In this document: positions 26,100 to 33,705 of the stretch, piece after piece
Layout: each line of letters starts with the position of its first letter
How positions within the stretch are numbered: the stretch's first letter is position 1
Assembly: GCA_025362495.1 (NCBI GenBank)
Contig: JANYGI010000054.1
Location: 1 to 60,963 of the forward strand
DNA: 60,963 nt
Direction: 5' to 3'
Source: Byssovorax sp.
Lineage (GTDB): Bacteria; Myxococcota_A; Polyangia; Polyangiales; Polyangiaceae
Notes under the pieces: generated by a model
Database searches by the model: none
The model's input: the letters and a program-made list of their open reading frames with translations, nothing else
Told to the model about the DNA's origin: nothing
Position numbers and translations under genes: made by a program

Positions 26100-27583
26100 C
26101 GCGCGTCTCCCTTCGCGCCTTTGGCGCTGCGAAATGCGGGCGTTCCGGTGAGCTTCGCGGCCTCGAAGAGGGCCTCGGCCTTGTGCAGCGTCTCCAGGCG
26201 CTCGGCCTCGGGATCGGAGTCGAAGACCACCCCCGCGCCGGCCTGCACGCTGACGACGCCGTCGCGCACCGCGAAGCTGCGGATGATCAGCGCGACGTCG
26301 AGGTTGCCCGCGCCGTCGAGGTAGCCGAACGCGCCGGAGTACGGGCCGCGCGTCTCGCGTTCGAGCGAGGCGATCAGCTCCTGGGCGCGGACCTTCGGGG
26401 CGCCCGTCACGGTACCGGCGGGGAACGAGGCGACGAGCGCGTCGAGCGCGTCTTTTCCGGCCGCCAGATCGCACTCCACGCGCGAGACGAGGTGCTGCAC
26501 GCGGGCGAAGCGCTCGAGGGCGCGGTGCTCGCGCACGCGCACCGTGCCGATGCGCGCCACGCGCCCGAGATCGTTGCGCGCGAGATCGACGAGCATGTCG
26601 TGCTCGGCGCACTCCTTGGCGCTGCCGACCAGCTCTTCGGCGAGGCGCTCGTCCTCGTCGGGCGTGGCGCCGCGCGGCCGCGTCCCGGCGATGGGGCGAT
26701 TCTCGACCTTCCCGTCGCGCACGGCGACGAGGCGCTCGGGCGACGATCCGACGAGGGTGAGCCCGTCGGCCTCGAAGAAGAACATGTGCGGTGACGGGTT
26801 GGCGAGCCGGAGAACCCGGTAGAGCGTGAACACATCGCCCGAGAAACGCTGGTCGAAGCGCTGCGACGGGACACCCTGGAAGATCTCGCCCTGAGCGATG
26901 GCGCCGCGCATCGACATGACCGCAGCGCGGTAGTCGGCGGGCGCGGTGCGACCGACGGGCTCGCCGTCGAGCACCAGATCGCCGGAGTCCTCGTGGTGGG
27001 AGAACGCGTCGCGCGCGATGGCGTCGATCCGGGCCTGCGCCGCTGCAAAATCGGCCGCTCCGCCCGGCGCCGCGGCCATGACGTAGAGCTTCTGCGCGGC
27101 GTGATCGAGGGCCAGCACGTCGTCGTAGCGATCGAGCGTGGCGTCGGGGACCTTCCACGGATCGAGCTTCGCGCGTGGCACTCTGGGCTCGAGCTCGCTC
27201 GACCACTCGTAGGCGAAGAAGCCGACCCAGCCGCCGCAGAACGGGGGCAGCTCGCGCGGCGGCGTCGGCGCGGGCGCCAGCGCGAGGGCCTGGCGGAGCG
27301 CGTCGATCAAGGCTCCTTCGATCACCCGCTCTTCTCCCCGAACGGAGAGTCGGTGTTGGCGCCCCTTGCCGCGAAAGGAAGCGCTGGGGTCGACGCCGAG
27401 GAAGGAATATCGCGCCAGGCGGGCCTCGCCGGGCGCGGACTCGAGCAGGCACACCCGCCGCCCCTGGGCGCGGAGCGCGAGGAAGAGGCGCACCGGCGTC
27501 GCGAGATCGGCGGCGAACGTGGCCCAGGCGAGGCGATGGCGGGTGGCGTCGTCGGGCGTCGATCGATGAAGAGATGCGTTCAT
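26096..27583 (-). CDS. trpE: Anthranilate synthase component I
   Basis: A 495-residue chorismate-using enzyme and first committed step of tryptophan synthesis. CLLESAPGEARLARYSFLG contains the LLES motif of the tryptophan feedback site. The catalytic domain shows QGEIFQGVPSQRF, RPIAGTRPRGAT, DMLVDLARNDLGRV, FPAGTVTGAPK and RGPYSGAFGYLDG. ATG 27583 is preceded by GCGAGGACC and lies 17 bases after the attenuator hairpin. Its stop overlaps the trpG start. Control is thus expected at two levels, feedback inhibition and attenuation. Confidence 0.97.
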   Translation of the reverse strand: MNASLHRSTPDDATRHRLAWATFAADLATPVRLFLALRAQGRRVCLLESAPGEARLARYSFLGVDPSASFRGKGRQHRLSVRGEERVIEGALIDALRQALALAPAPTPPRELPPFCGGWVGFFAYEWSSELEPRVPRAKLDPWKVPDATLDRYDDVLALDHAAQKLYVMAAAPGGAADFAAAQARIDAIARDAFSHHEDSGDLVLDGEPVGRTAPADYRAAVMSMRGAIAQGEIFQGVPSQRFDQRFSGDVFTLYRVLRLANPSPHMFFFEADGLTLVGSSPERLVAVRDGKVENRPIAGTRPRGATPDEDERLAEELVGSAKECAEHDMLVDLARNDLGRVARIGTVRVREHRALERFARVQHLVSRVECDLAAGKDALDALVASFPAGTVTGAPKVRAQELIASLERETRGPYSGAFGYLDGAGNLDVALIIRSFAVRDGVVSVQAGAGVVFDSDPEAERLETLHKAEALFEAAKLTGTPAFRSAKGAKGDAR

Positions 27584-27600
27584 GAGGTCCTCGCGGGAGA

Positions 27601-27634
27601 AACGAAAAGGGCCTCCGAAGTGTTTCGGAAGCCC
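27601..27634 (-). terminator. trp operon attenuator (intrinsic terminator)
   Basis: On the minus strand, GGGCTTCCGAA (27634-27624) pairs with TTCGGAGGCCC (27619-27609) across a four-base loop: an 11-base-pair stem with one G-U pair. TTTTCGTTT follows, ending 17 bases before the trpE start. With the Trp-rich leader peptide at 27666-27743 this is the classical layout of ribosome-mediated attenuation. Confidence 0.85.
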
Positions 27635-27665
27635 TGGTGCTCGACTCGGGGGGATGCGGTTGCGC

Positions 27666-27743
27666 TCAGTGGAGCGTACCGGATCCCGAGCTGAGCTCGG
27701 GGCCGCTACGCCACCACCAACGACGCACGCTTCGCATATCCAT
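27666..27743 (-). CDS. trpL: trp leader peptide with three consecutive Trp codons
   Basis: A 25-codon frame, MDMRSVRRWWWRSGPEL..., ending about 30 bases before the attenuator hairpin. Three adjacent TGG codons (27711-27719) follow codon 8. Starts are possible at 27743 or 27737 in the same frame; GAGGT lies about ten bases upstream of the first. Stalling at the Trp codons when charged tRNA-Trp is scarce would let an alternative structure form and prevent termination upstream of trpE. Tandem Trp codons are the hallmark of such leaders, and chance occurrence at this place is unlikely. Confidence 0.85.
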   Translation of the reverse strand: MDMRSVRRWWWRSGPELSSGSGTLH

Positions 27744-28046
27744 TTACATACCGACCTCGCGCGCGTTTGGGAAGCGGAATCTTCCCCGGCGAGATCCGTC
27801 ACGTTTCAAGGGGCCTTTCTTCTCTTCCGGGGCGCGAGTCGCAAGGCGCCTATCGAGATCACGCGCCTTCCGCGGGGGCCCGGAGCAGCAGGCGATGGTG
27901 GCACAAGGGATCTTCCCGGCCAGGCCTGGTCACGGCACGTCGAGAGTCGGCTCGGTCGGTCGGCGCCCCGGCGGCGCGCCTCTGCGCGTCCGCGTCGTTG
28001 CAGTGGAACGCCGCTTCCTCTAGTGTTTTCTGGTTACCCAGGCACG
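27744..28046. other. Divergent intergenic region between the trp leader and the kinase gene
   Basis: These 303 bases must hold the trp operon promoter (minus strand) and the promoter of the kinase gene (plus strand). On the minus strand TTGAAA occurs near 27803-27808, but no well-spaced -10 is evident. No other gene or repeat is seen here. Confidence 0.5.
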
Positions 28047-29471
28047 ATGTCCGACGCCGACCCTCCCCTGCCCGGTCCCCCGCTTGGTCTCCCGCCCGAG
28101 GCGTCCCCGCGCGTGCTGCGCGAGCGGTATCGCCTCGACGCGAAGATCGGCGAAGGGGGCATGGGCCTCGTGTATCGCGGCGTCGATCTGCTGCTCGAGC
28201 GCGACGTCGCGGTCAAGCTCACGCGCGCCGAGCCCGGCGTGGATCCGGCCACGGCGGCGCGCTTTCTCCGCGAGGTGAAGAGCGCCGCGAAGATCCAGCA
28301 CGCGCACGTGGTCGAGGTCTTCGACGTCGGCGAGACCGCCTCCGGCGATCTCTTCTACGTGATGGAATTGCTCCCCGGCGAGTCGCTGAGCCGGCGCCTC
28401 CAGCGCGAAGGGCGGCTCTCGCCCGCGGCCGCGGTCCACGTCGCCGCGCAGGTCTGCGAGGCCCTCACGGCGTCGCATCGAGGCGGCGTGATTCACCGCG
28501 ATCTCAAGCCCGGGAACGTCATGCTCCTCCGCCGCGACGGCGACGACGCCTACGTGAAGCTCATCGATTTCGGGATCTCGAAGACGGCCGAGCTGCCCAC
28601 GATCCCCACGCGGACCGGCGAGATCATCGGCACCATCGGGTACATGGCGCCCGAGCAGATCCGGGGCGACAGCGTCGACGCGCGCACCGATCTCTACGCC
28701 CTCGGGGTGATGCTCTATCGCGCGCTCACGGGCTGCGACGTATTCGAGGATCGCGGCCTCCCCGCGGCCGTCCACGATCACCTGGAGACGACGCCGGAGC
28801 GGCTGCGCGAGCGGGCGCCCGACGCCGGCATCTCACCCGCTCTCGACGCGGCGGTGCTGCGCTGTCTGGCGAAGCGGCCGGAAGATCGCTTCGCGTCGGC
28901 GGCGAGCGCCGCCGAGGCGCTCCGCGACGCGGTCGCGAGCGACGCGCGCGCGCCGCTCGAGGTGCTCGTGAAGAACGAGCACGTGCCGCCCGACGCGCCG
29001 CCCGGACTCGAGCTCGAGAGCGCGCCCGACACCGACGCTGCCATGGAGTTCGAGCTGGCCGAGGTGGCCGCCGCGCAGACGCCGCGCGCGCCGCTCGGGC
29101 CGCGCGTCTGCCAGCAATGCGGCACCGAGAACCAGCGCTACGCGCAGTTCTGCAGCGTGTGCAGCGATCCGCTCGACTCGCCCGAGCAGGTTGAATTCCG
29201 CGCTCGCGCCCCGCTGGCGCTGGCTCCCGATCTCGTGCCGCTCGGGGCCCGCGGCGGCCCGAGCGCGTCACTCGCCGAGCGCGTGATTGACAGCCTCGCC
29301 GCGCAGCCTGGCCGCTCGAAGGCGCGCCTCGCGCTGCATGGCGTGGTCGTGATGATGCTCCTCAACGGCCTGATCTTCGGCTTCGGCTCCGGCGCGATAG
29401 CGCTGCTCGTGCTCTCGCTCCTGGTGTGGGTCAGCGTGTTCCTGGGGCCGATTCGCCACCGACGGCGCTGA
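28047..29471 (+). CDS. Ser/Thr protein kinase with C-terminal zinc ribbon and membrane helices
   Basis: A 474-residue Hanks-type kinase. Residues about 28-285 form the kinase domain: P-loop IGEGGMGLVYRG, VAVK lysine, catalytic loop IHRDLKPGN, DFGISK and YMAPEQ, all intact. Residues about 352-372 are a zinc-ribbon (CQQCG...CSVCS). The last 45 residues contain two hydrophobic segments (VVVMMLLNGLIFGFGSG and IALLVLSLLVWVSVFLG), which should anchor the kinase at the membrane with the catalytic domain in the cytoplasm. Myxobacteria have many such kinases. The 3' end overlaps the convergent NTAQ1 gene by 41 bases. Confidence 0.92.
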   Translation: MSDADPPLPGPPLGLPPEASPRVLRERYRLDAKIGEGGMGLVYRGVDLLLERDVAVKLTRAEPGVDPATAARFLREVKSAAKIQHAHVVEVFDVGETASGDLFYVMELLPGESLSRRLQREGRLSPAAAVHVAAQVCEALTASHRGGVIHRDLKPGNVMLLRRDGDDAYVKLIDFGISKTAELPTIPTRTGEIIGTIGYMAPEQIRGDSVDARTDLYALGVMLYRALTGCDVFEDRGLPAAVHDHLETTPERLRERAPDAGISPALDAAVLRCLAKRPEDRFASAASAAEALRDAVASDARAPLEVLVKNEHVPPDAPPGLELESAPDTDAAMEFELAEVAAAQTPRAPLGPRVCQQCGTENQRYAQFCSVCSDPLDSPEQVEFRARAPLALAPDLVPLGARGGPSASLAERVIDSLAAQPGRSKARLALHGVVVMMLLNGLIFGFGSGAIALLVLSLLVWVSVFLGPIRHRRR

Positions 29472-30006
29472 CCTTCGCGAGGAGCGCCGCGAGATCCAGC
29501 ACCTCACCGGCGATGGGATCGCTCATGTCGAGGAAGCGGCGAAGGGTGGAAGTCGCGCCGAGGCCCGCGATCGGCTCCCAGGGCGGAGGAGGCTTGACGT
29601 AGCGCCCATCGAGCCGGCGCATGTGGGAGCGATCCGACGCGAACGTGGCCTGGAGCTCGGCGGCGCCGACGAGGCGGAACACCGGAGTCAGCTCGGGGGG
29701 GAGATCGACCTCGGGCCGAAAGCTCCGCCGCAGGTAGCCTTCGGCCGGGACGGGACAGCCAAGCACGGTATCGAAATCCCAGATCTCCCAGGGATCGCGG
29801 GCCAGGACGAAGACGTGATAGTCCCAGGACAGCGGGGCTCCGGGCCGCCGAGCCGCCTTCTGGTGCCACATCACGCACTCGCCCGCTCCGCCGGTGACGA
29901 AGAGGGCCGAGGCGTGGCGGCCGGCGAAATGCGGGTGCTGGGAGAGATGGAAGGCGTTCTCTTCGCAGTAGAAGGCCTGGTAGCGAAGAGTCGCGAGATC
30001 GAGCAC
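29431..30006 (-). CDS. Protein N-terminal glutamine amidohydrolase (NTAQ1-type)
   Basis: A 191-residue protein closely matching the NTAQ1 family, which converts N-terminal Gln of proteins to Glu, a step of the eukaryotic N-degron pathway. The catalytic Cys is in FYCEEN (Cys14), the His in WDYHV (His64) and the Asp in DFDT. The later motifs FASDRSHM and KPPPPW also match the human enzyme. The start is GTG 30006; a longer N-terminus is not evident. The tail overlaps the kinase gene on the opposite strand. What the enzyme does in a bacterium is unclear. Confidence 0.9.
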   Translation of the reverse strand: MLDLATLRYQAFYCEENAFHLSQHPHFAGRHASALFVTGGAGECVMWHQKAARRPGAPLSWDYHVFVLARDPWEIWDFDTVLGCPVPAEGYLRRSFRPEVDLPPELTPVFRLVGAAELQATFASDRSHMRRLDGRYVKPPPPWEPIAGLGATSTLRRFLDMSDPIAGEVLDLAALLAKVSAVGGESAPGTR

Positions 30007-30499
30007 GTGGTCGCCGAGCGTAGCACGCGTGGCAAGCGCGCGGTCGCGCAGATACCGGCCGTGCAGTCGCTGGCGTCGTCGGGGGCAGCGGTGTCGACCG
30101 CGCCCGCGATGACTGCGCCCTGGTCATCGCAGATGGAGATCTGGAGTTCGCCGGCGCGCCGCGCCACGAGCAACGTTCCCAGCGGCAATAACGCGCTCTG
30201 CCACTGACGTCAATTGGTGCTGGCCGACACGATATGGCGAGCACGTGCGGTTGCCTGCGCTCCCATGGCACCGGGAACAAAGATCTTGCCACTGGGCGCG
30301 GGCGAGCTATCGAACGAGCGACGTCGGTCACGCCCGGCGATAGGCAGGCTCGACCCGTCCGAATTGCTACGTCGCAATTGATGATCTGCCGCCGTGACAA
30401 TCACGAGCACACGCAGCAAGCCCGTCCGCTTCCGTTTCGCACGCTATCTCGTGGTCCAACCCTCGCACTGCTCCGCCGCGGAGGTCACCCACGCGAGCG
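30007..30499. other. Intergenic region without a convincing gene
   Basis: About 490 bases between two divergent genes. Several open frames exist, but none has a good start, family match or clear codon bias. An inverted repeat AATTGC-TACGTC-GCAATT (30362-30379) lies about 120 bases before the lipoprotein gene at 30500 and could be an operator. Composition is less GC-rich than the flanking genes in places. Confidence 0.5.
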
Positions 30500-30955
30500 A
30501 TGGCGATTCTGGGGATGGCGGCGATCGCGTGCTCCGGCTGCGCGCTCACGAGCGACGAGAGCACCGACGGGGCAGGAGGAGACGAAGCGAGCGGGGAGGC
30601 CGAGGAGACGACCAAGGAGCAGGACACTCCAGTGACGCTGCCGTACTCGAGGGATCTCGCGATCGAGCACGAGACGGGCTTGCTCGGGCATCCGTTCCAC
30701 GTCGCCGCCGGCGCGCTCGTCAGCGTCGCCATCGATGCGCACTGGAGTAAGGGGTGTCGCTGGCCCTACCGCGTGACGCTTCGTGACGCCGGGATGCTCG
30801 GTGGCAAGCTCAAGGAGTATCCCTACCCGGCGGACACGATTCACACCGAGCACTGGAAGGTCCCGAGCGCGGGTATGTACCGCCTCGAGATCATACTCCC
30901 ACCCTACCTGGGCTGCCTGCCCTTCAAGGGCAGAGCCACGATCACCTTGCCATAG
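30500..30955 (+). CDS. Small exported protein, unknown function
   Basis: A 151-residue protein starting MAILGMAAIACSGCALTSDE, a short signal with a lipobox-like CSGC, followed by an acidic Glu/Asp-rich linker and a beta-rich domain (about residues 48-151) with YSRDLAIEHETGLLGH and two cysteines (GCRWPYR, LGCLPF). GGAGG occurs 14 bases before the ATG, a longer spacing than usual. No family recognised. Its last 52 bases overlap the convergent membrane protein gene. Confidence 0.55.
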   Translation: MAILGMAAIACSGCALTSDESTDGAGGDEASGEAEETTKEQDTPVTLPYSRDLAIEHETGLLGHPFHVAAGALVSVAIDAHWSKGCRWPYRVTLRDAGMLGGKLKEYPYPADTIHTEHWKVPSAGMYRLEIILPPYLGCLPFKGRATITLP

Positions 30956-31488
30956 CGGGCCACCAGGAGCAGGACGGCCACCGCGGTGAGGCCGAGGACG
31001 CCTACCCTCGACTCCCGCAAGAAGCTCATCGTCGCGTGGTTGAGCCCGATCACCGGCACGGCGGCGAGCAGAGCGAGCCCGCCTCCCGAACGCGCCCAGG
31101 CGTCGCGAACGCGCCCGACCGCGAGCAGGGCGAGGACGACGCGCGGACGCTCGGCGCGCCATGCGACCAGAGGAAGCATACCGAGGCAGAGCGCGATCCC
31201 GGAGTGCAAGAGCGCGGCTCGCACGATGTACGACGTCGGAAGCTGGGATATGTCGCCCGGCGTCAGGTACTTCACGGCCTCGAACGCTCCATGCGCGAGC
31301 TGCGCGAGGATCGCCACGGCGACCGCCCCGCGCGCCCACGGCGATCCGGCAGCGAGGAGGGCGCATGCGAGCATCCACGCGAAGACCATCGGGCACGAGC
31401 CGAGGCGCGCTGTCTGAACGGCGACGTACCCGAGCCACGCCAGCGCCCCCCACTGGAGAGCGAGCCTGAACCTCTCCTGCGCATCCAT
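30904..31488 (-). CDS. Small integral membrane protein, unknown function
   Basis: A 194-residue hydrophobic protein with about five transmembrane segments, for example MVFAWMLACALLAAG, GAVAVAILAQLAHGAF, SGIALCLGMLPLVAW and VGVLGLTAVAVLLLVARYG. No catalytic motif or family is recognised. Regular codon use and clear membrane segments support it as a gene; the ribosome binding site is weak. It overlaps the convergent gene by 52 bases. Confidence 0.6.
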   Translation of the reverse strand: MDAQERFRLALQWGALAWLGYVAVQTARLGSCPMVFAWMLACALLAAGSPWARGAVAVAILAQLAHGAFEAVKYLTPGDISQLPTSYIVRAALLHSGIALCLGMLPLVAWRAERPRVVLALLAVGRVRDAWARSGGGLALLAAVPVIGLNHATMSFLRESRVGVLGLTAVAVLLLVARYGKVIVALPLKGRQPR

Positions 31489-31648
31489 GCCGAGCGGCGT
31501 ACCGCGCCGCGAGCGAGCGCGTCAATCGAGCTCGACCGAAGCCGTGGGGGCCAGCACCGTGACGGCGCCGAGTACCTGTTCACGGCGAGCCACAGACCAG
31601 GGATTCGTCCGGCCGGAAGTCACCCTGTGGAACCTGACGTCGAGCGCG

Positions 31649-31816
31649 ACGTGGAGGACCTTCACCTACCTCGGAAGCTGGTCGACTCGGCTCCCTGGAG
31701 GCTCAACCTACCTCCGAGGTGACTTCACCCGCCTCGACGGGGAGTTGAATCACATCGAAGGTGAGTTGATCCTCCTCGGAGGTAGCTCATCTCGGCTCCG
31801 AAGTGCGTCGACGCCA
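31649..31816 (+). repeat. Degenerate 21-base tandem repeat encoding seven-residue L-x-G units
   Basis: Eight units of exactly 21 bases, the first one poorly conserved. Units start at 31670, 31691, 31712, 31733, 31754, 31775 and 31796 and most begin CTCxxxGG. Translated in plus frame they give seven-residue units such as LRGDFTR, LDGELNH, IEGELIL and LGGSSSR. The frame is open from 31487 to 31831 (ATG at 31487), but a ribosome binding site is lacking, so coding is unproven. Confidence 0.6.
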
Positions 31817-31870
31817 CTTGCGTCGATTTGATTCACATCAAAGCAATAAAATAATTCCAATCCTGGCGAC

Positions 31871-31899
31871 TTGACCAGTTTCGTGACGGTGGATACTTC
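31871..31899 (+). promoter_or_regulatory. Candidate sigma-70 promoter for the 175-aa gene
   Basis: TTGACC (31871-31876), a 17-base spacer and TACTTC (31894-31899), inside an unusually AT-rich stretch (31825-31925) about 65 bases ahead of the ATG at 31964. The spacing is ideal; the -10 is weak. Confidence 0.4.
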
Positions 31900-31963
31900 C
31901 CTTCCTGGAAGCAAATCCTTGCATCCGAGCGCACCAACAGCTCACACCGTCAGGTAAAATCAC

Positions 31964-32491
31964 ATGAAGAAGCACGACGACGCTGTCACCGCGGCCGCCT
32001 CGATGGTCCTCACGTCCGGCGCCCTGGCGCATCCCGCGGCCATCGCGGCGGTGCCCGAGGGGTTCAAGCTCATGGCCGGGACGGCGAAGAATACGCTGCT
32101 CAAGGTGGCCTCCGCGCAGCGCGCCGAGGTCGATCAAGCGATGGAGCAGCTCTGGGACAAGCGCGAGCCGATCGCGGTCGATCTCGGCACGCTCGCTCCC
32201 GATGCCGAGAAGGGCAAAGCTCTCCACGACCGGATGCTCGCCGCGCGGGAGAGCAACCGCAAAGCGCAGGCACTGGCCGCGTACTCCGAGGAGCAAGAGG
32301 CCCTCGCCAATCACGCGGTGATGGCCTATCTCAACTCAGCCGCGGGCGACTTCGAGCACATGCTCGAGCGGATCCCGCAAATCGCCGAGCGGTATCCGAA
32401 GGTGCTCGCCGTCAGCACCCAGCGCGGCGAGGCAATCGCGAACGGGATCGCGCGCGCGAAGGCGAACAAGGCAGAGACGAAGAAGGCCTGA
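31964..32491 (+). CDS. Alanine-rich helical protein, unknown function
   Basis: A 175-residue, largely helical protein beginning MKKHDDAVTAAASMVLTSGAL, without a convincing signal peptide. The central part (residues about 40-130) is rich in Ala, Glu, Lys and Arg with heptad-like spacing. No family recognised. It is preceded by an AT-rich promoter region and followed by a hairpin shared with the convergent gene. The single-gene layout suggests an independent transcript. Confidence 0.65.
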   Translation: MKKHDDAVTAAASMVLTSGALAHPAAIAAVPEGFKLMAGTAKNTLLKVASAQRAEVDQAMEQLWDKREPIAVDLGTLAPDAEKGKALHDRMLAARESNRKAQALAAYSEEQEALANHAVMAYLNSAAGDFEHMLERIPQIAERYPKVLAVSTQRGEAIANGIARAKANKAETKKA

Positions 32492-32514
32492 GCGTCCCGC
32501 GCTCGAACAGGCGA

Positions 32515-32542
32515 TCCGGTGCGCCCTGTGCAGCGCGCCGGA
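32515..32542. terminator. Hairpin between convergent genes
   Basis: TCCGGTGCGC (32515-32524) pairs with GCGCGCCGGA (32533-32542) across an eight-base loop; ten pairs with one G-U. It sits between the stops at 32491 (plus) and 32569 (minus), so it can end both transcripts. No T tract. Confidence 0.5.
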
Positions 32543-32568
32543 CACTGACCCTCACCCCACCCGCTTCG

Positions 32569-33438
32569 TCACGTACCGGAAGCCCCGACGGCGCCCGGCG
32601 TCGTCCCCACGGCCCCCGGGAAGAGCAGCAGCAGATCGTCAATCTTCAAGCTGTTGACGGGGAACGACCACACCTCCCCTTCCGGCGCGACGCCCCGGCG
32701 CGAGACCACTCCGGTGCTCGGGTTCACCGCGATTCCATCCACGAAATCGAGCCGTTTTCCCTCCTTGAACGGCAACGTCGAGAGCTGGATTTGCCACGGC
32801 ACGCGGCCCCCGCGGACGAGGCCATGGGACACCTCGCAATCGAGGTACGCGAGGATCTGCTCGCGGCCGGCGCCGGTGGACGCGATCAGCGCCTTCAGCG
32901 ACTTCGCGACGGGCAAATCGGCGGGGCGATTCCTCGCGTACGCGAAGTGATCGCCGGCCACCGCGAGGATCTCGTGCATCCGCGGCGCGCCATTCGTGGT
33001 CCGGGTGACCTGGACTCCGAAGAAGGCCTGATCGCCGCTCGACAGAGACCACCAGTGCTCGACGTAGGCGCCGTCGAGGGCGTGCTCGAGCATGGTGCGC
33101 CCGCCGGGGAGCTCGATCCGGCCGGAGTCGGTCGATCCGTCGGGCGGCTGATAGTCAATCTGGTGATGCCAGGTGGAGATCTGCCCGTCGACCGAGGTGA
33201 AGCCGGCGAAGCCCTGCTGCGAATAGAGCGTCGCGAGCTCGGCGTCGCTCAGATCGCAAAGCGCGCTGGCCTCCGGGAAGCGCGGGCGGGCGTCGGGGAT
33301 GCGCACGTCACCGAACAGCGTGGGAGTCTGGATGCTGCGGACCGCGGTGGTGCCGTCGGGCGGCGCTCCGCGGCGTTGCATCGACTCGCGCTTCCAGGCA
33401 CCGGACAGCCACGGCGGGACGGGCTCGAGATCGTGCAT
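32569..33438 (-). CDS. Beta-rich protein of unknown function
   Basis: A 289-residue protein without signal peptide. It begins MHDLEPVPPWLSGAWKRES and continues with VRSIQTPTLFGDVRIPDARP, features reminiscent of a lipocalin-like barrel (the Hri1-type start W-x-x-G-x-W-x-R), but I cannot assign a family firmly. Motifs STWHHQIDYQP, YVEHWWSLSSGD and FFGVQVTR recur in regular spacing. It starts three bases after the stop of the truncated VOC gene and is the third gene of the sigma-factor operon. Confidence 0.65.
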   Translation of the reverse strand: MHDLEPVPPWLSGAWKRESMQRRGAPPDGTTAVRSIQTPTLFGDVRIPDARPRFPEASALCDLSDAELATLYSQQGFAGFTSVDGQISTWHHQIDYQPPDGSTDSGRIELPGGRTMLEHALDGAYVEHWWSLSSGDQAFFGVQVTRTTNGAPRMHEILAVAGDHFAYARNRPADLPVAKSLKALIASTGAGREQILAYLDCEVSHGLVRGGRVPWQIQLSTLPFKEGKRLDFVDGIAVNPSTGVVSRRGVAPEGEVWSFPVNSLKIDDLLLLFPGAVGTTPGAVGASGT

Positions 33439-33441
33439 GCA

Positions 33442-33705
33442 TCACCCCTGCGCGGCGGCGGGATCCATCCACATCGGCTCCCGGTGGTGGCCGTCGAGAT
33501 CGTGGAAGCTCCAGCCGTACATGAAGCCATGATCCTGGGCGGGCATCGCGTGCTTGCCGCCGCCGGCGATGGCCTTCGCGACCATCTCGTCGACCTCGGC
33601 GCGGCTGCCGCAGGAGAGCGCGAAGAGGGCCTCGGTGTGGGTGCTGGTATCGCAGATCTGCTGCCTGGTGAACTGCTTGAAGAAGGGAGTGGCGATGAGC
33701 ATCAC
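33442..33705 (-). pseudogene. C-terminal remnant of a VOC (glyoxalase-like) protein
   Basis: The 87-residue product matches the C-terminal two thirds of a VOC/glyoxalase-family protein (FFKQFTRQQICDTSTHTE, then DHGFMYGWSFHDLDGH and MWMDPAAAQ). Family members are about 125-135 residues; the first 40-45 residues, with the first beta-alpha-beta unit and a metal ligand, are missing. The open frame starts at GTG 33705 or ATG 33702, overlapping the sigma-factor stop (GTGA). The upstream DNA codes for the sigma factor, so the missing part is not present in another frame. Confidence 0.65.

Noticed and set aside
29871-30188. Minus-strand open frame upstream of the NTAQ1 gene, start MPLGTLLVARRAGEL
   Set aside because: The first 40 residues look protein-like, but the frame runs into the NTAQ1 coding region in another phase and has no clear ribosome binding site or family match.
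30210-30419. Small minus-strand open frame (69 codons)
   Set aside because: Composition and lack of a ribosome binding site suggest chance.
31487-31831. A plus-strand open frame of 114 codons covering the 21-base repeats, possible gene
   Set aside because: No ribosome binding site, its start overlaps the start of the minus-strand membrane protein, and the first half has no protein-like pattern. The repeats are reported as a repeat, not as a gene.
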